From assembly GCA_020639075.1 (NCBI GenBank), contig JACKHI010000001.1, forward strand, positions 3,658,001-3,722,000: DNA of 64,000 nucleotides, in the 5' to 3' direction. The notes beneath the pieces were generated by a model that was not told the DNA's origin, did not search any database, and saw only the letters and a list, made by a program, of their open reading frames with translations. Position numbers and translations under genes: made by a program. The DNA comes from Phycisphaerales bacterium. GTDB lineage: Bacteria > Planctomycetota > Phycisphaerae > UBA1845 > UTPLA1. Shown here piece by piece: positions 18,002 through 26,155 of the stretch (positions are counted from its first letter, which is position 1; each line of letters starts with the position of its first letter).

Positions 18002-19318
18002 TTGCATCGGCCTTTCTACGACAGAAGCCTGCTGATCGCCCGCGCCCTGTGGCGGCGCCTGGGCGTCGCGCGACGCACGATCCTCGTATTTGCGCCGTTC
18101 GCACTGATGACGATTCTGGCCGTCGGCTGTTTCACATTCGGCGATCGACGTGACGAGCGAGTCGTCGAACAAGTCGATCGGCAGCCTCCGAAGATCGTCA
18201 CCGACCGGCTCGTGCGCGTTCGCCTGCTCTCCGCCGCCAAATCGAAGCCGATGACGCTTCAGCTCACATCCGGATACGAACTTCGGGCGGGCCCCGGCGG
18301 GCCCGTGATCGAAGCGGCCGCCCCGCCGTTGTCGCAATGCGCCATCGCGCCTGCGCCCGACGGCGGCATCATGATCGGGGAGCGCATCTACCCGCAGAAC
18401 GACTTGTTGATCACGCCCAAGCGCGACGCATCGATCATCATCAATGGAACGAGCACCTATCGCGGACTGCTGAGAATCGCCCGGGATGATTCGAAGCTGG
18501 CGCTGACGAACCACGTTGATCTGGAATCCTATCTGAAGGGCGTCCTTCGAGGGGAACTTCCGAAACACTTCCATCGCGAGAGCTTCAAGGCCCAGTGCGT
18601 CGCCGCGCGGACATACGTCCTCTACCAGATGAAGTCGGCCACGGGCGATCGGACCTTCGACGTCTATGACAATGAAGGCAGCCAGATGTACATCGGCGTC
18701 ACGGGCGAAGGCCCCAAGGCGCTGGCCGCGGTCGATGAAACAACCGGGGAAGTCTGCGTCTGGCCGAACGGTGACGTGGACACGTTGTTCTGTACGTATT
18801 ACTCCTCGGCCTGCGGCGGACAGACGCAACACGTGAACAATGTGAAGCCTCGCGATCCGGATGTGCCGCCTCTTGCCGGCCGCGTCGTTTGCAACGACTG
18901 CTATCTCGCGACCTACTATGAATGGGACCCCGTGACGATCAGTAAGGCGGATCTGACGCGCAGCATCGTCAAGCGATACCCCTCTGTCGCGTCGATCGGC
19001 GAGATCACGGGGCTGCGCGCCAAGGAAATCGAGCCCGGTGGTCACATCGTCAGGATCCAGCTCGATGGAAAAAACGGGGCCAACGAAACCCTGATGGGCG
19101 AGGACTTCCGGCTTTGCGTGGGTGGTCACAAGCTCAAGAGCACGAAGTTCACGATCGAGGATAACGGCGACTCTTTCACCTTCTCCCACGGAAAGGGGTT
19201 CGGCCACGGGATCGGACTCTGCCAGAACGGTATGGAAGTCAAGGCGCGGCGCGGACAGGATTACCGAAAGATCCTCAAGACGTACTATCCCGGCGCTGAA
19301 ATCCGAAAACTCTATTGA
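18002..19318 (+). CDS. SpoIID/LytB domain protein
   Basis: 438 residues from a TTG start: AAGGAG at 17988-17993 is eight bases upstream, ideal spacing, whereas ATG 17936 has no such site. An N-terminal membrane segment ends in ILAVGC, possibly a lipobox. The SpoIID core is clear: YLKGVLRGELPKHFHRESFK then AQCVAARTYVLY, with the candidate catalytic Glu in RGELP, later CTYYSSACGGQTQ and the C-terminal GKGFGHGIGLCQNGM. SpoIID proteins are peptidoglycan lytic transglycosylases acting on denuded glycan; LytB relatives enhance amidases. In a non-sporulating bacterium it is probably a cell-wall remodelling factor. Confidence 0.88.
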   Translation: MHRPFYDRSLLIARALWRRLGVARRTILVFAPFALMTILAVGCFTFGDRRDERVVEQVDRQPPKIVTDRLVRVRLLSAAKSKPMTLQLTSGYELRAGPGGPVIEAAAPPLSQCAIAPAPDGGIMIGERIYPQNDLLITPKRDASIIINGTSTYRGLLRIARDDSKLALTNHVDLESYLKGVLRGELPKHFHRESFKAQCVAARTYVLYQMKSATGDRTFDVYDNEGSQMYIGVTGEGPKALAAVDETTGEVCVWPNGDVDTLFCTYYSSACGGQTQHVNNVKPRDPDVPPLAGRVVCNDCYLATYYEWDPVTISKADLTRSIVKRYPSVASIGEITGLRAKEIEPGGHIVRIQLDGKNGANETLMGEDFRLCVGGHKLKSTKFTIEDNGDSFTFSHGKGFGHGIGLCQNGMEVKARRGQDYRKILKTYYPGAEIRKLY

Positions 19319-19532
19319 GTCGGAATCGGCCGTCTGAACTTCCGAGCGTCGCACGCACTCAAATTCACCTCTCAAGGACTCGCCGAATTGTCGAACCAGC
19401 GTCGGCCTATCGATGCGGATGTTTCAATCCGCGCGAAAGACAGTTGTCGCTTTTGTCACGCTTGCGAAAGTCGCGTCGATTGGTGTAGGCTTGGTGATTC
19501 GGGTCGACAACGGCAGATGCCCGGAGGTGTGC

Positions 19533-20879
19533 ATGGCTTCAGAGGCCAGGTCCAAGTCTCGTGAAATCGAAACGAACTTCGCGGATGTGCATCCACCGCT
19601 GACGGGCGATGAAGCCGTCGCCGAAGCGTCGCGATGCCTGTTCTGCTACGACGCCCCCTGCCAGCGAGCCTGCCCGACGCACATCGATATCCCCGGGTTC
19701 ATCCGCCAGATTCTGCATCGCAATCCGATCGGCTCTGCGAGAACAATTCTCGACTCGAACATCTTCGGCGGGTCCTGCGCCCGCGTGTGTCCGACGGAAG
19801 TGCTCTGCGAAGGCGCGTGCGTCGACAATACGCTTCTGAAAGCCCCCGTGCAGATCGGCCGCCTGCAGCGACATGCATGTGACACGGCGCACGATGTGAG
19901 CATGAAGTTCTATACGCCGGGGCCGTCGACGAAGAAGCGCGTCGCCATCATCGGCGCCGGTCCGGCCGGATTGACCTGCGCACACGAACTGAGAAAACGC
20001 GGCCACGACGTCGTGATCTATGAAGCCGGCAAAGTCGCCGGCGGTCTGAACACGCTGGGCATCGCCGCCTACAAGATCACGACGGATTTCGCGATGACTG
20101 AAGTGAATCGCGTTCTGGCGATGGGCGTCGTGCTTCGACTGAATTCACCGGTGGACGGCAGGAAACTCGCGACATTGCTCGGTGAATTCGATGCCGTGTT
20201 CCTGGCGATCGGTCTGGGGCGAACGGCGCCGCTGGGAATTCCAGGAGAGAAACTCAAGGGCGTCTGGGAATCGCTTGAGTTCATTTTTCAGACGCACACG
20301 AAACCGCTTGCGAAGTGCAAAGTCGGCAAACACGTCGTCGTCGTGGGTGGCGGCAACACGGCGATGGATGCGGCCAACGCAGCGATCAAGCTGGGCGCGA
20401 AGCGCGTGACGATCGCCTATCGGCGCGATCGCGATGCGATGCCCGCATTCGAACACGAGTACGAATACACGAGCGGAAACAGCGTTCATTTCGAGTGGAA
20501 CGCGCGGCCGGTGAGAATCGTCGGGAAAGACGGCAAGGCCGTCGGGCTGCGCTGCATTCGCACGAAGCTCTCGAAGTCCCGGCGCGATGCGAAACTCACG
20601 GATATCCCCAAGAGCGAGTTCACGATTCCCGCGGATATGGTGATCAAAGCGCTCGGACAGGAGCCGCTGGTCGATCTCGTGGGCGCGATTCCAAAACTGA
20701 AGCTGAACAAGAAGCATCGAATCGTCATCGATCCCGATACGGGCGCGACGAGCGTACAGAAGCTGTTCGCCGGCGGCGACTGCGCACTGGTGCCGATGGA
20801 AGAAGTCGTCAGCGCCGTGCAATCCGGAAAGATCGCTGCGGCGGGAATCGACGCGATGTTGTCGGAGGTGAAGCGATGA
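19533..20879 (+). CDS. preT: Dihydropyrimidine dehydrogenase, NADH-oxidising subunit
   Basis: 448 residues; start at ATG 19533 with GGAGG five bases upstream. The N-terminal region has the cysteine-rich iron-sulfur motif CLFCYDAPCQRACPTHIDI and GGSCARVCPTEVLCEGACV, as in the GltD-like half of dihydropyrimidine dehydrogenase. Two nucleotide-binding loops follow: IIGAGPAGLTCA (FAD, about residue 140) and VVVGGGNTAMDAAN (NAD, about residue 270). The C-terminal ATSVQKLFAGGDC segment is the usual FAD-contact motif. It feeds electrons to PreA for reduction of uracil and thymine. It overlaps preA by four bases (ATGA). Confidence 0.93.
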   Translation: MASEARSKSREIETNFADVHPPLTGDEAVAEASRCLFCYDAPCQRACPTHIDIPGFIRQILHRNPIGSARTILDSNIFGGSCARVCPTEVLCEGACVDNTLLKAPVQIGRLQRHACDTAHDVSMKFYTPGPSTKKRVAIIGAGPAGLTCAHELRKRGHDVVIYEAGKVAGGLNTLGIAAYKITTDFAMTEVNRVLAMGVVLRLNSPVDGRKLATLLGEFDAVFLAIGLGRTAPLGIPGEKLKGVWESLEFIFQTHTKPLAKCKVGKHVVVVGGGNTAMDAANAAIKLGAKRVTIAYRRDRDAMPAFEHEYEYTSGNSVHFEWNARPVRIVGKDGKAVGLRCIRTKLSKSRRDAKLTDIPKSEFTIPADMVIKALGQEPLVDLVGAIPKLKLNKKHRIVIDPDTGATSVQKLFAGGDCALVPMEEVVSAVQSGKIAAAGIDAMLSEVKR

Positions 20880-22306
20880 CGCAGAAAGACAACGGCAAAC
20901 TCCCCAACGGCAGCGAATGGGGCGTCGATCTGTCGATCGATTTCTGCGGCGTGCGATCGCCGAACCCGTTCTGGCTCGCCAGCGCCCCGCCGACGAATTC
21001 GGCCTACCAGGTTCGACGCGCGTATGACGCCGGCTGGGGCGGCGTCGTCTGGAAGACGCTCGCGCACGAACCGATCGTCAACGTCAGCTCACGCTACGGT
21101 TCGATCGACTACGACGGTCGCAAGATCGCCGGTCTGAACAACATCGAGCTGATCACGGATCGCACGCTCGAAGACAATCTTCGTGAGATTGAGGGCGTCA
21201 AGAAAGACTATCCCGATCATGCCCTGTTTGTTTCACTCATGGTGGAGTCGAAACGCGAGTCGTGGCATGACATCGTCAAGCAGACGCAGCAGACGGGGTG
21301 CGACGGCCTTGAACTGAACTTCGGCTGCCCGCACGGCATGAGCGAGCGCGGCATGGGTGCCGCCGTCGGTCAGGTGCCGGAATACGCGAAGATGATCACG
21401 GGCTGGGTGAAGGAAGTCGCGCAGATTCCCGTGATCGTCAAGCTGACGCCGAATGTCACGGACGTGACGGCAGTCGGGCGCGCCGCAAAGGAAGGCGGCG
21501 CCGATGCGCTGTCATTGATCAACACGATCAACTCCATCATGGGCGTCGATCTCGAATCGCTGGCGCCAAAGCCGCAGGTGCGCGGATACGGTTCGCACGG
21601 CGGCTATTGCGGACCAGCCGTCAAGCCGATTGCGTTGAATATGGTCTCGCAGATCGCGTCAGACCCGAAGATCGGCATCCCGATCAGCGGAATCGGCGGC
21701 ATTCAGGCGTGGCAGGATGCGCTGGAGCACATGCTGCTCGGCGCGACTTCGACGCAGGTCTGCACGGCCGTCATGCACTACGGATTCCGAATCGTCGAGC
21801 AACTGATCAGCGGCATGTCGACGTGGATGCTGCAGAAGCGCTTCACGACGTCGAGAGATTTCATCGGCAAGTCCGTCGAGCGAATACGCAATTGGGGCGA
21901 TCTGGATCTGAGCTACAAAGTTGTTGCCGAAATCAACCCGGAGCGCTGCATCAACTGCGGTCTCTGCTACATCGCCTGCGAAGACGGCTGCCATCAATCG
22001 ATCAAGATTGAACGCGTCGAAGAGGAGGCGTATCTCAAGCGAGTAAAGAAGACGAAGGATGATCGCGTCTTCGTCAGCGGCGGCGCGCAATATATCCACG
22101 GTGCGGGCGACGGCTACGTGAACGCGTTTTCGATCAACCAGGATACTTGCGTCGGCTGCAATATGTGTTCGCTCGTCTGTCCCGTCGAGGGATGCATCAC
22201 AATGAAGGAAGTCGATACCGGCAAACCGCGAATGAGCTGGAAGGAATACCAGTCGCTGCTGGCCGCCGGGAAAGTGGATCCGATACGACCGCCGGAGCAC
22301 GTCTGA
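20876..22306 (+). CDS. preA: Dihydropyrimidine dehydrogenase, catalytic subunit
   Basis: 476 residues. The TIM-barrel, dihydroorotate-dehydrogenase-like domain has FWLASAPPTNS and the active-site Cys in LELNFGCPHGMSERGMG (about residue 150), with FMN-binding GIPISGIGGIQ later. The C-terminus adds two 4Fe-4S ferredoxin motifs, CINCGLCYIACEDGC and CVGCNMCSLVCPVEGC. With PreT it reduces uracil or thymine to the 5,6-dihydro form using NADH, first step of the reductive degradation pathway. Downstream steps are encoded at 35-39 kb. The start overlaps the preT stop. Confidence 0.95.
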   Translation: MTQKDNGKLPNGSEWGVDLSIDFCGVRSPNPFWLASAPPTNSAYQVRRAYDAGWGGVVWKTLAHEPIVNVSSRYGSIDYDGRKIAGLNNIELITDRTLEDNLREIEGVKKDYPDHALFVSLMVESKRESWHDIVKQTQQTGCDGLELNFGCPHGMSERGMGAAVGQVPEYAKMITGWVKEVAQIPVIVKLTPNVTDVTAVGRAAKEGGADALSLINTINSIMGVDLESLAPKPQVRGYGSHGGYCGPAVKPIALNMVSQIASDPKIGIPISGIGGIQAWQDALEHMLLGATSTQVCTAVMHYGFRIVEQLISGMSTWMLQKRFTTSRDFIGKSVERIRNWGDLDLSYKVVAEINPERCINCGLCYIACEDGCHQSIKIERVEEEAYLKRVKKTKDDRVFVSGGAQYIHGAGDGYVNAFSINQDTCVGCNMCSLVCPVEGCITMKEVDTGKPRMSWKEYQSLLAAGKVDPIRPPEHV

Positions 22307-22352
22307 GACGTCAACCCGTCGCGGCAGCGCCGTATTTAGTCGAGCGGTTCAA

Positions 22353-22946
22353 ATGCAACGCAAAGATTCTCATCGAATCAATCGACATCCAAAGACGTGG
22401 CTGACTGCGCTGTGCGTTGCGATTGTCGGCGCATGTAATGTGACGTTCCTCCTGCCGCCGCTTGCCGCACCGCAGGACACGACGCCCGTGGTCGGCGGAA
22501 TCGTCGACACGCGACCGATGTTCGGAAAGACGATCGCACCCGACGGCGCTGAGATCGGCGAGTTTCTGCTGGCGACCTGCGGATGCGGGGACTGGCGAAT
22601 TCTGATTCAGGATGCCGACGGCCGACAGGAACAATGCGCCATCCGGTATTTCACGACAGGTGAGTATGAATCGGAAGGCGACATCGCCTTCTTCGGGGAT
22701 GAAGACACGATCCGTGCGCTGGGCGTCGTCAATCAGACGACGGGTGACGCAAGCGGCGATGTGGACGTCGACATCTTCCGCCGGCGTTTCTCGGCGACTC
22801 GTCGCGAAGTGCACACAGACGACATCGAGGCGTGTATTCTGTGTCATATCGGCAGCAACCCGATTTATCCGCAGCCGCCTGAACACACGCCGTACATCGA
22901 AGGCATGACGAACTGCTTCGACTGCCACGATGTCGTGATCGAGTAG
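22353..22946 (+). CDS. Lipoprotein with two c-type heme (CXXCH) motifs
   Basis: 197 residues. The N-terminus has a signal and VGAC lipobox. The body has a Cys cluster TCGCG and then, near the C-terminus, CILCH and CFDCH, two c-type heme attachment motifs about 31 residues apart. This suggests a membrane-anchored diheme electron carrier on the outer face of a membrane. It does not resemble a named cytochrome family. It follows preA by 46 bases and could be co-transcribed, although a periplasmic cytochrome has no obvious link to pyrimidine reduction. Confidence 0.65.
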   Translation: MQRKDSHRINRHPKTWLTALCVAIVGACNVTFLLPPLAAPQDTTPVVGGIVDTRPMFGKTIAPDGAEIGEFLLATCGCGDWRILIQDADGRQEQCAIRYFTTGEYESEGDIAFFGDEDTIRALGVVNQTTGDASGDVDVDIFRRRFSATRREVHTDDIEACILCHIGSNPIYPQPPEHTPYIEGMTNCFDCHDVVIE

Positions 22947-23257
22947 GTTTGAAGCTGCTTCCACAGGGCCGACCCATCGCCCGTCGGCGGCGAATAGCGA
23001 CTAACGATGCCGCGGGTCGTTGTGTCTTCTCCATCATGGTTCGGTCGATTCCAACACGTGAGATCAGTGACTTGATACTCGTCATGAAACCAATTCCCGA
23101 CTAGGATTCGTCAGGCTGGCGTTAAGGACGCTGATGCGACGAGGTTGGAGGTCGCCGCAATCCTGATTCCGCGACATCCCCACGCGTTACACGTTTCGCC
23201 GCTTGCCAATGAGTCCGTGATATCCCGCTCGCACGTTTGCCAAACAGGAGGTTTCCA
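22947..23257. other. Intergenic region, no feature seen
   Basis: 311 bases between the CXXCH lipoprotein gene and the PDZ gene. Apart from the AGGAGG ribosome-binding site at 23246-23251, I recognise nothing. Confidence 0.5.
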
Positions 23258-24211
23258 ATGCAAGGTCGTGTCATCCGTATTGTTGCGCTCTTGAGCTTCA
23301 TGACGCCGGCATTCGCGTTTGCCTTGATCAACGCCGATCCGGAGCCGATGAAGCCCGTCGAAAAGGACAAGCGCCGCATCGTCGAGCGCGGAAATGATCG
23401 CGGCCGGGATCAGGGCGGCGATCGAGATCGCACGCGCGGTCGCGACGACGATCGCGGTATTCGCCGCGGCGTCGATCGGGGGACGACGGGATTCCGTCGG
23501 CCCGGATCACGCGGTGACGGCCAATGGGTGCTCGGTCTGACGGGCGACGACACGGATGTCGGCGTACGAGTGACGAACGTGCTTCGCGGTTCGGCGGCGG
23601 AACGCGCCGGGCTCGAGCGCGACGACGTGATCGTCAACGTGGGCGGCTACCAGGTGGGCGTCGTCGACGGACAACGGTTCGATCTGGGTGACGAACTCCA
23701 GCGACAGGGAAACCGTGCAGGTGATGTGGATCGCCCCGGCCGTGTCGTGCTGCTGATTCAGAATCGCCGCGATCGAAGGCTGCAAAATGTCGTCGTCCAA
23801 CTGGAATGGGTTCAGGCCCGCGCGCATGTTCAGGGCACTGTCAACTATCGCGAGCGGATCGCCCTGCCGCCGGACGCCGTGTGTTTCGTGGAACTGGTCG
23901 AAGTCGATGTTCGCGGCCGGGCCGTTCGCGTTCTGGAAAAGCAGCTGATTCGAATGGGAACGGCGTCAAGCGCGGCGTACGACATTGAATACGATCCGCG
24001 CGGCATCGAACCGAACCGGCGCTATGCCGTCCAGGCACGGATCGAAATGAACGGCCGACTGCTGATGGACACGCCGGATACCTACTACGTGATCACGCAG
24101 GGCAGCCCCGATCGCGCGGATCTCTTGTTGAACACGCGCGTGATTCGTCGAGGCCCCGGTGGCGGGCATCGCGGTAATGACGACGACGGTGTTCGAATTC
24201 GCAAGCGTTAG
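23258..24211 (+). CDS. Secreted PDZ protein with YscW/YbaY-like domain
   Basis: 317 residues; ATG 23258 has AGGAGG seven bases upstream. A signal peptide ending AFAFA is followed by about 55 residues rich in Arg, Asp and Gly (RGRDQGGDRDRTRGRDDDRG). A PDZ domain comes next (WVLGLTGDDTDVGVRVTNVL, SAAERAGLERDDVIVNVGG). The C-terminal domain, VQGTVNYRERIALPPDAVCF through DIEYDPRGIEPNRRYAVQAR and DTYYVITQG, matches the YbaY/YscW lipoprotein domain usually found alone in pilotin-like proteins. There is no protease domain, so the PDZ is probably a peptide- or protein-binding module in the periplasm. The combination is unusual. Confidence 0.75.
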   Translation: MQGRVIRIVALLSFMTPAFAFALINADPEPMKPVEKDKRRIVERGNDRGRDQGGDRDRTRGRDDDRGIRRGVDRGTTGFRRPGSRGDGQWVLGLTGDDTDVGVRVTNVLRGSAAERAGLERDDVIVNVGGYQVGVVDGQRFDLGDELQRQGNRAGDVDRPGRVVLLIQNRRDRRLQNVVVQLEWVQARAHVQGTVNYRERIALPPDAVCFVELVEVDVRGRAVRVLEKQLIRMGTASSAAYDIEYDPRGIEPNRRYAVQARIEMNGRLLMDTPDTYYVITQGSPDRADLLLNTRVIRRGPGGGHRGNDDDGVRIRKR

Positions 24212-24239
24212 TCGTTCGTTCGGAAAGTGAGCATTGCGC

Positions 24240-24758
24240 ATGCACCTTGGTGCGCCTGAATTGTGGGAGACCGCGGCCCGGCTGATCCTGGCGCTGTTGT
24301 TCAGCGCCGTGATCGGCTGGGAGCGGGAGCGCAAGGGGCGGCCGGCGGGATTGCGCACTCACATGCTGGTCGCGATCGGCGCGGCGGGCTTCACCCTCGT
24401 TGCGCTGGAGGTGACCGGTGCCTCGATCGAGGCCGGTTTCAAGCCGCCGTTCGACCCCGGGCGCATCATCTCGACAATCGTCGGCGGCATCGGATTTCTC
24501 GGCGCCGGGGCGATTCTCCATTCGCGACATCGCGTGCACGGGCTGACGACGGCCGCCGGCATCTGGGCCGTTGCGGCGATCGGCATCGCCTGCGGCTGTG
24601 GACTGTATTCGCTGGCTGTGCTGATGACGGGCCTCGGTCTCGTCACGCTGATCGTGATCAAGCAGCTTGAGAAGAAGTGGTTTGATGACGATGACGATGC
24701 GGCTGCGGCGGATGCGAAGCCGGCTGTAGATGTGGATGGCGATCTGACGGATCGGTAG
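24240..24758 (+). CDS. MgtC/SapB family membrane protein
   Basis: 172 residues. The MgtC family signature is clear: GWERERKGRPAGLRTHML after the first helix, then GGIGFLGAGAIL and HGLTTAAGIWAVAAIGIACG, with about four or five membrane segments. The tail is acidic (DDDDDAAAADAK). MgtC proteins affect magnesium-limited growth and ATP-synthase activity in pathogens; the role in environmental bacteria is unknown. It starts 28 bases after the PDZ gene and is probably co-transcribed. ATG 24240 is preferred to TTG 24234. Confidence 0.9.
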   Translation: MHLGAPELWETAARLILALLFSAVIGWERERKGRPAGLRTHMLVAIGAAGFTLVALEVTGASIEAGFKPPFDPGRIISTIVGGIGFLGAGAILHSRHRVHGLTTAAGIWAVAAIGIACGCGLYSLAVLMTGLGLVTLIVIKQLEKKWFDDDDDAAAADAKPAVDVDGDLTDR

Positions 24759-24796
24759 CGGCCTACCTTCGTGCGACATGATTTCATTGAGCTTGC

Positions 24797-25216
24797 CTAT
24801 TGTTCCGTGTGAACGGCATCCTCATGAATGTTCCGCCACGTACGTAGGCTCTCAACCGCTTCTTCCCCCGGTTTGAAAATGCCTGATATCGACTGCGGAT
24901 CGTAGGCGCGCAGCTCGAGGCGCTGAAGGATTCGCGAAATGACGTCCGCCGCCTCGTCGTCGCCGCGGACATGGAAGGCGAAGTCGCTCGTCACGGGCTC
25001 TTCGCCGATGTTGATCTCGATCGTGTAGCCGTCGCCGCGGATGATGCCCCACGTCGGATCGGAAAAGTCCACCTCGGGCGCGACTGCTTGGATCCCGGCG
25101 ATAATGTCGTCGCGCTGACCGATGGGCGCGGACTTGAAGTCCGGCGGCATCTGGTCGACGGATGTGGTGCCGGGGGGAATGTCTTGTACAAGGATGTCCC
25201 ATGTTTGCAGATGCAT
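24797..25216 (-). CDS. Conserved hypothetical protein
   Basis: 139 residues from ATG 25216. An upstream ATG at 25246 is in frame, but AAGGAGG lies between the two and favours 25216. The protein begins MHLQTWDILVQDIPPG and contains TWGIIRGDGYTIEINIGEEP and FAFHVRGDDEAADVISRILQ. It reminds me of a family of small soluble proteins of unknown function in soil bacteria, but I cannot name it. It has no signal peptide, membrane segment or catalytic motif. Confidence 0.6.
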   Translation of the reverse strand: MHLQTWDILVQDIPPGTTSVDQMPPDFKSAPIGQRDDIIAGIQAVAPEVDFSDPTWGIIRGDGYTIEINIGEEPVTSDFAFHVRGDDEAADVISRILQRLELRAYDPQSISGIFKPGEEAVESLRTWRNIHEDAVHTEQ

Positions 25217-25361
25217 GCTGACTATCGGCTCCCTCCTTTGTCGCATGGGTCTTTCATCGGCATTCCTGCCTGTCCATATCTTGGCGATTCTCGGTCATCC
25301 TACTGCTCACGAGACGTCGGTAGCCATGCGCGTCGACATTGATCGTACGAAGGAGCGGCGC

Positions 25362-25634
25362 TTATTGTTTGCGAATCACCTTTCGCCACCCCGTTGATTC
25401 GAAAATACCCCAGGTGTGGTGTTCGGTTCGACCGCGGCGTTTGATCCTTGCGGAGATCCAGGGGACGCCGTACTCGTCGATCTCCGCAATTCGCGACGGC
25501 CACTTTCGTCGGATCATGGCTTGGATGAATTCGACACTTTCCTTGTGGACGTGATGCCCTTCTCGGTTCCATTCCTCCGGAAGCGAGATGAACCGGATGA
25601 GATCGCCGACCTTGAGTTCGCATGGATCCGGCAT
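25362..25634 (-). CDS. Small hypothetical protein
   Basis: 90 residues from ATG 25634, with AAGGTG about six bases upstream. It starts MPDPCELKVGDLIRFISLP and has VPWISARIKRRGRTEHHTWG near the end. The basic, Trp-rich sequence with KVGDLIRF is compatible with a small SH3-like beta-barrel, but this is a guess. It is convergent with nothing and lies 145 bases upstream of the other hypothetical gene on the same strand. Confidence 0.55.
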   Translation of the reverse strand: MPDPCELKVGDLIRFISLPEEWNREGHHVHKESVEFIQAMIRRKWPSRIAEIDEYGVPWISARIKRRGRTEHHTWGIFESTGWRKVIRKQ

Positions 25635-25847
25635 GGAAATCACCTTCACAAATCACCGCGGAATGCCTGGGAGAACATATCGTCTTGTTTGTGAAACTCA
25701 TCGCGAATCGATTCGCCGCGGTTTCACACGGCCGAATTCTAATCGCTGGATGTCCGATCCGAGTAGCCGGTTCGCGGCGCCGTCCGTCATAGAGATAGCG
25801 AGACCGTCGGCGGGACGGTTCGAGAGACGTGCGACGGGAGACTTGCG

Positions 25848-25940
25848 ATGTTCACATCGTTCATACTGTTTCTGTTGAGGTTTGGGTCCGCGGTAGTTGA
25901 TGCCGCCGATTACACGGTCTGGCGGGATAATCTTGGCTGA
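25848..25940 (+). CDS. 30-residue ORF: hydrophobic start fused to a dockerin-like tail
   Basis: ATG 25848 has GGGAG seven bases upstream. The peptide begins MFTSFILFLLRFGSA and ends VVDAADYTVWRDNLG. The ending is the last calcium-binding loop and helix of the planctomycete dockerin-type domain that closes many large secreted proteins. It therefore looks like a signal-like start joined to the tail of a lost surface protein, that is an internal-deletion remnant, or possibly a real microprotein. A transcription terminator follows at 26000. Confidence 0.45.
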   Translation: MFTSFILFLLRFGSAVVDAADYTVWRDNLG

Positions 25941-25999
25941 GCCTGATCAGCCGACCCGACCGGAAACGGGAAATGGCTGTCGCAATTGAATATTGAATC

Positions 26000-26043
26000 G
26001 TGCGGCGGATTCTGCGAGTCGGAACCCGCCGCACGCCGTTTTT
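26000..26043 (+). terminator. Intrinsic terminator
   Basis: GTGCGGCGG (26000-26008) pairs with CCGCCGCAC (26026-26034); GCCG and then TTTTT (26039-26043) follow. It would end transcription from the left and excludes a start for the next gene at 26000. Confidence 0.7.
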
Positions 26044-26155
26044 GCGCGTCAGCATTACGGACGGAATTCGCGTCACGGGATCTATCTTTGCCATCGCACG
26101 GCACGTTAGAATCCCGAGCGTGATCGCGGTTCTCGCGATCGTGGAGTACCCCGTG

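Larger units (their letters stand above)
25635..26155. other. Intergenic region with tiny ORF and terminator
   Basis: About 520 bases. It contains the 30-codon dockerin-like ORF (25848-25940) and an intrinsic terminator (26000-26043), listed separately. Nothing else is recognised. Confidence 0.6.

Noticed and set aside
26000..26155. Earlier start for the Ig-like protein at 26000
   Set aside because: That position is the first base of an intrinsic terminator stem, and no signal peptide would result.
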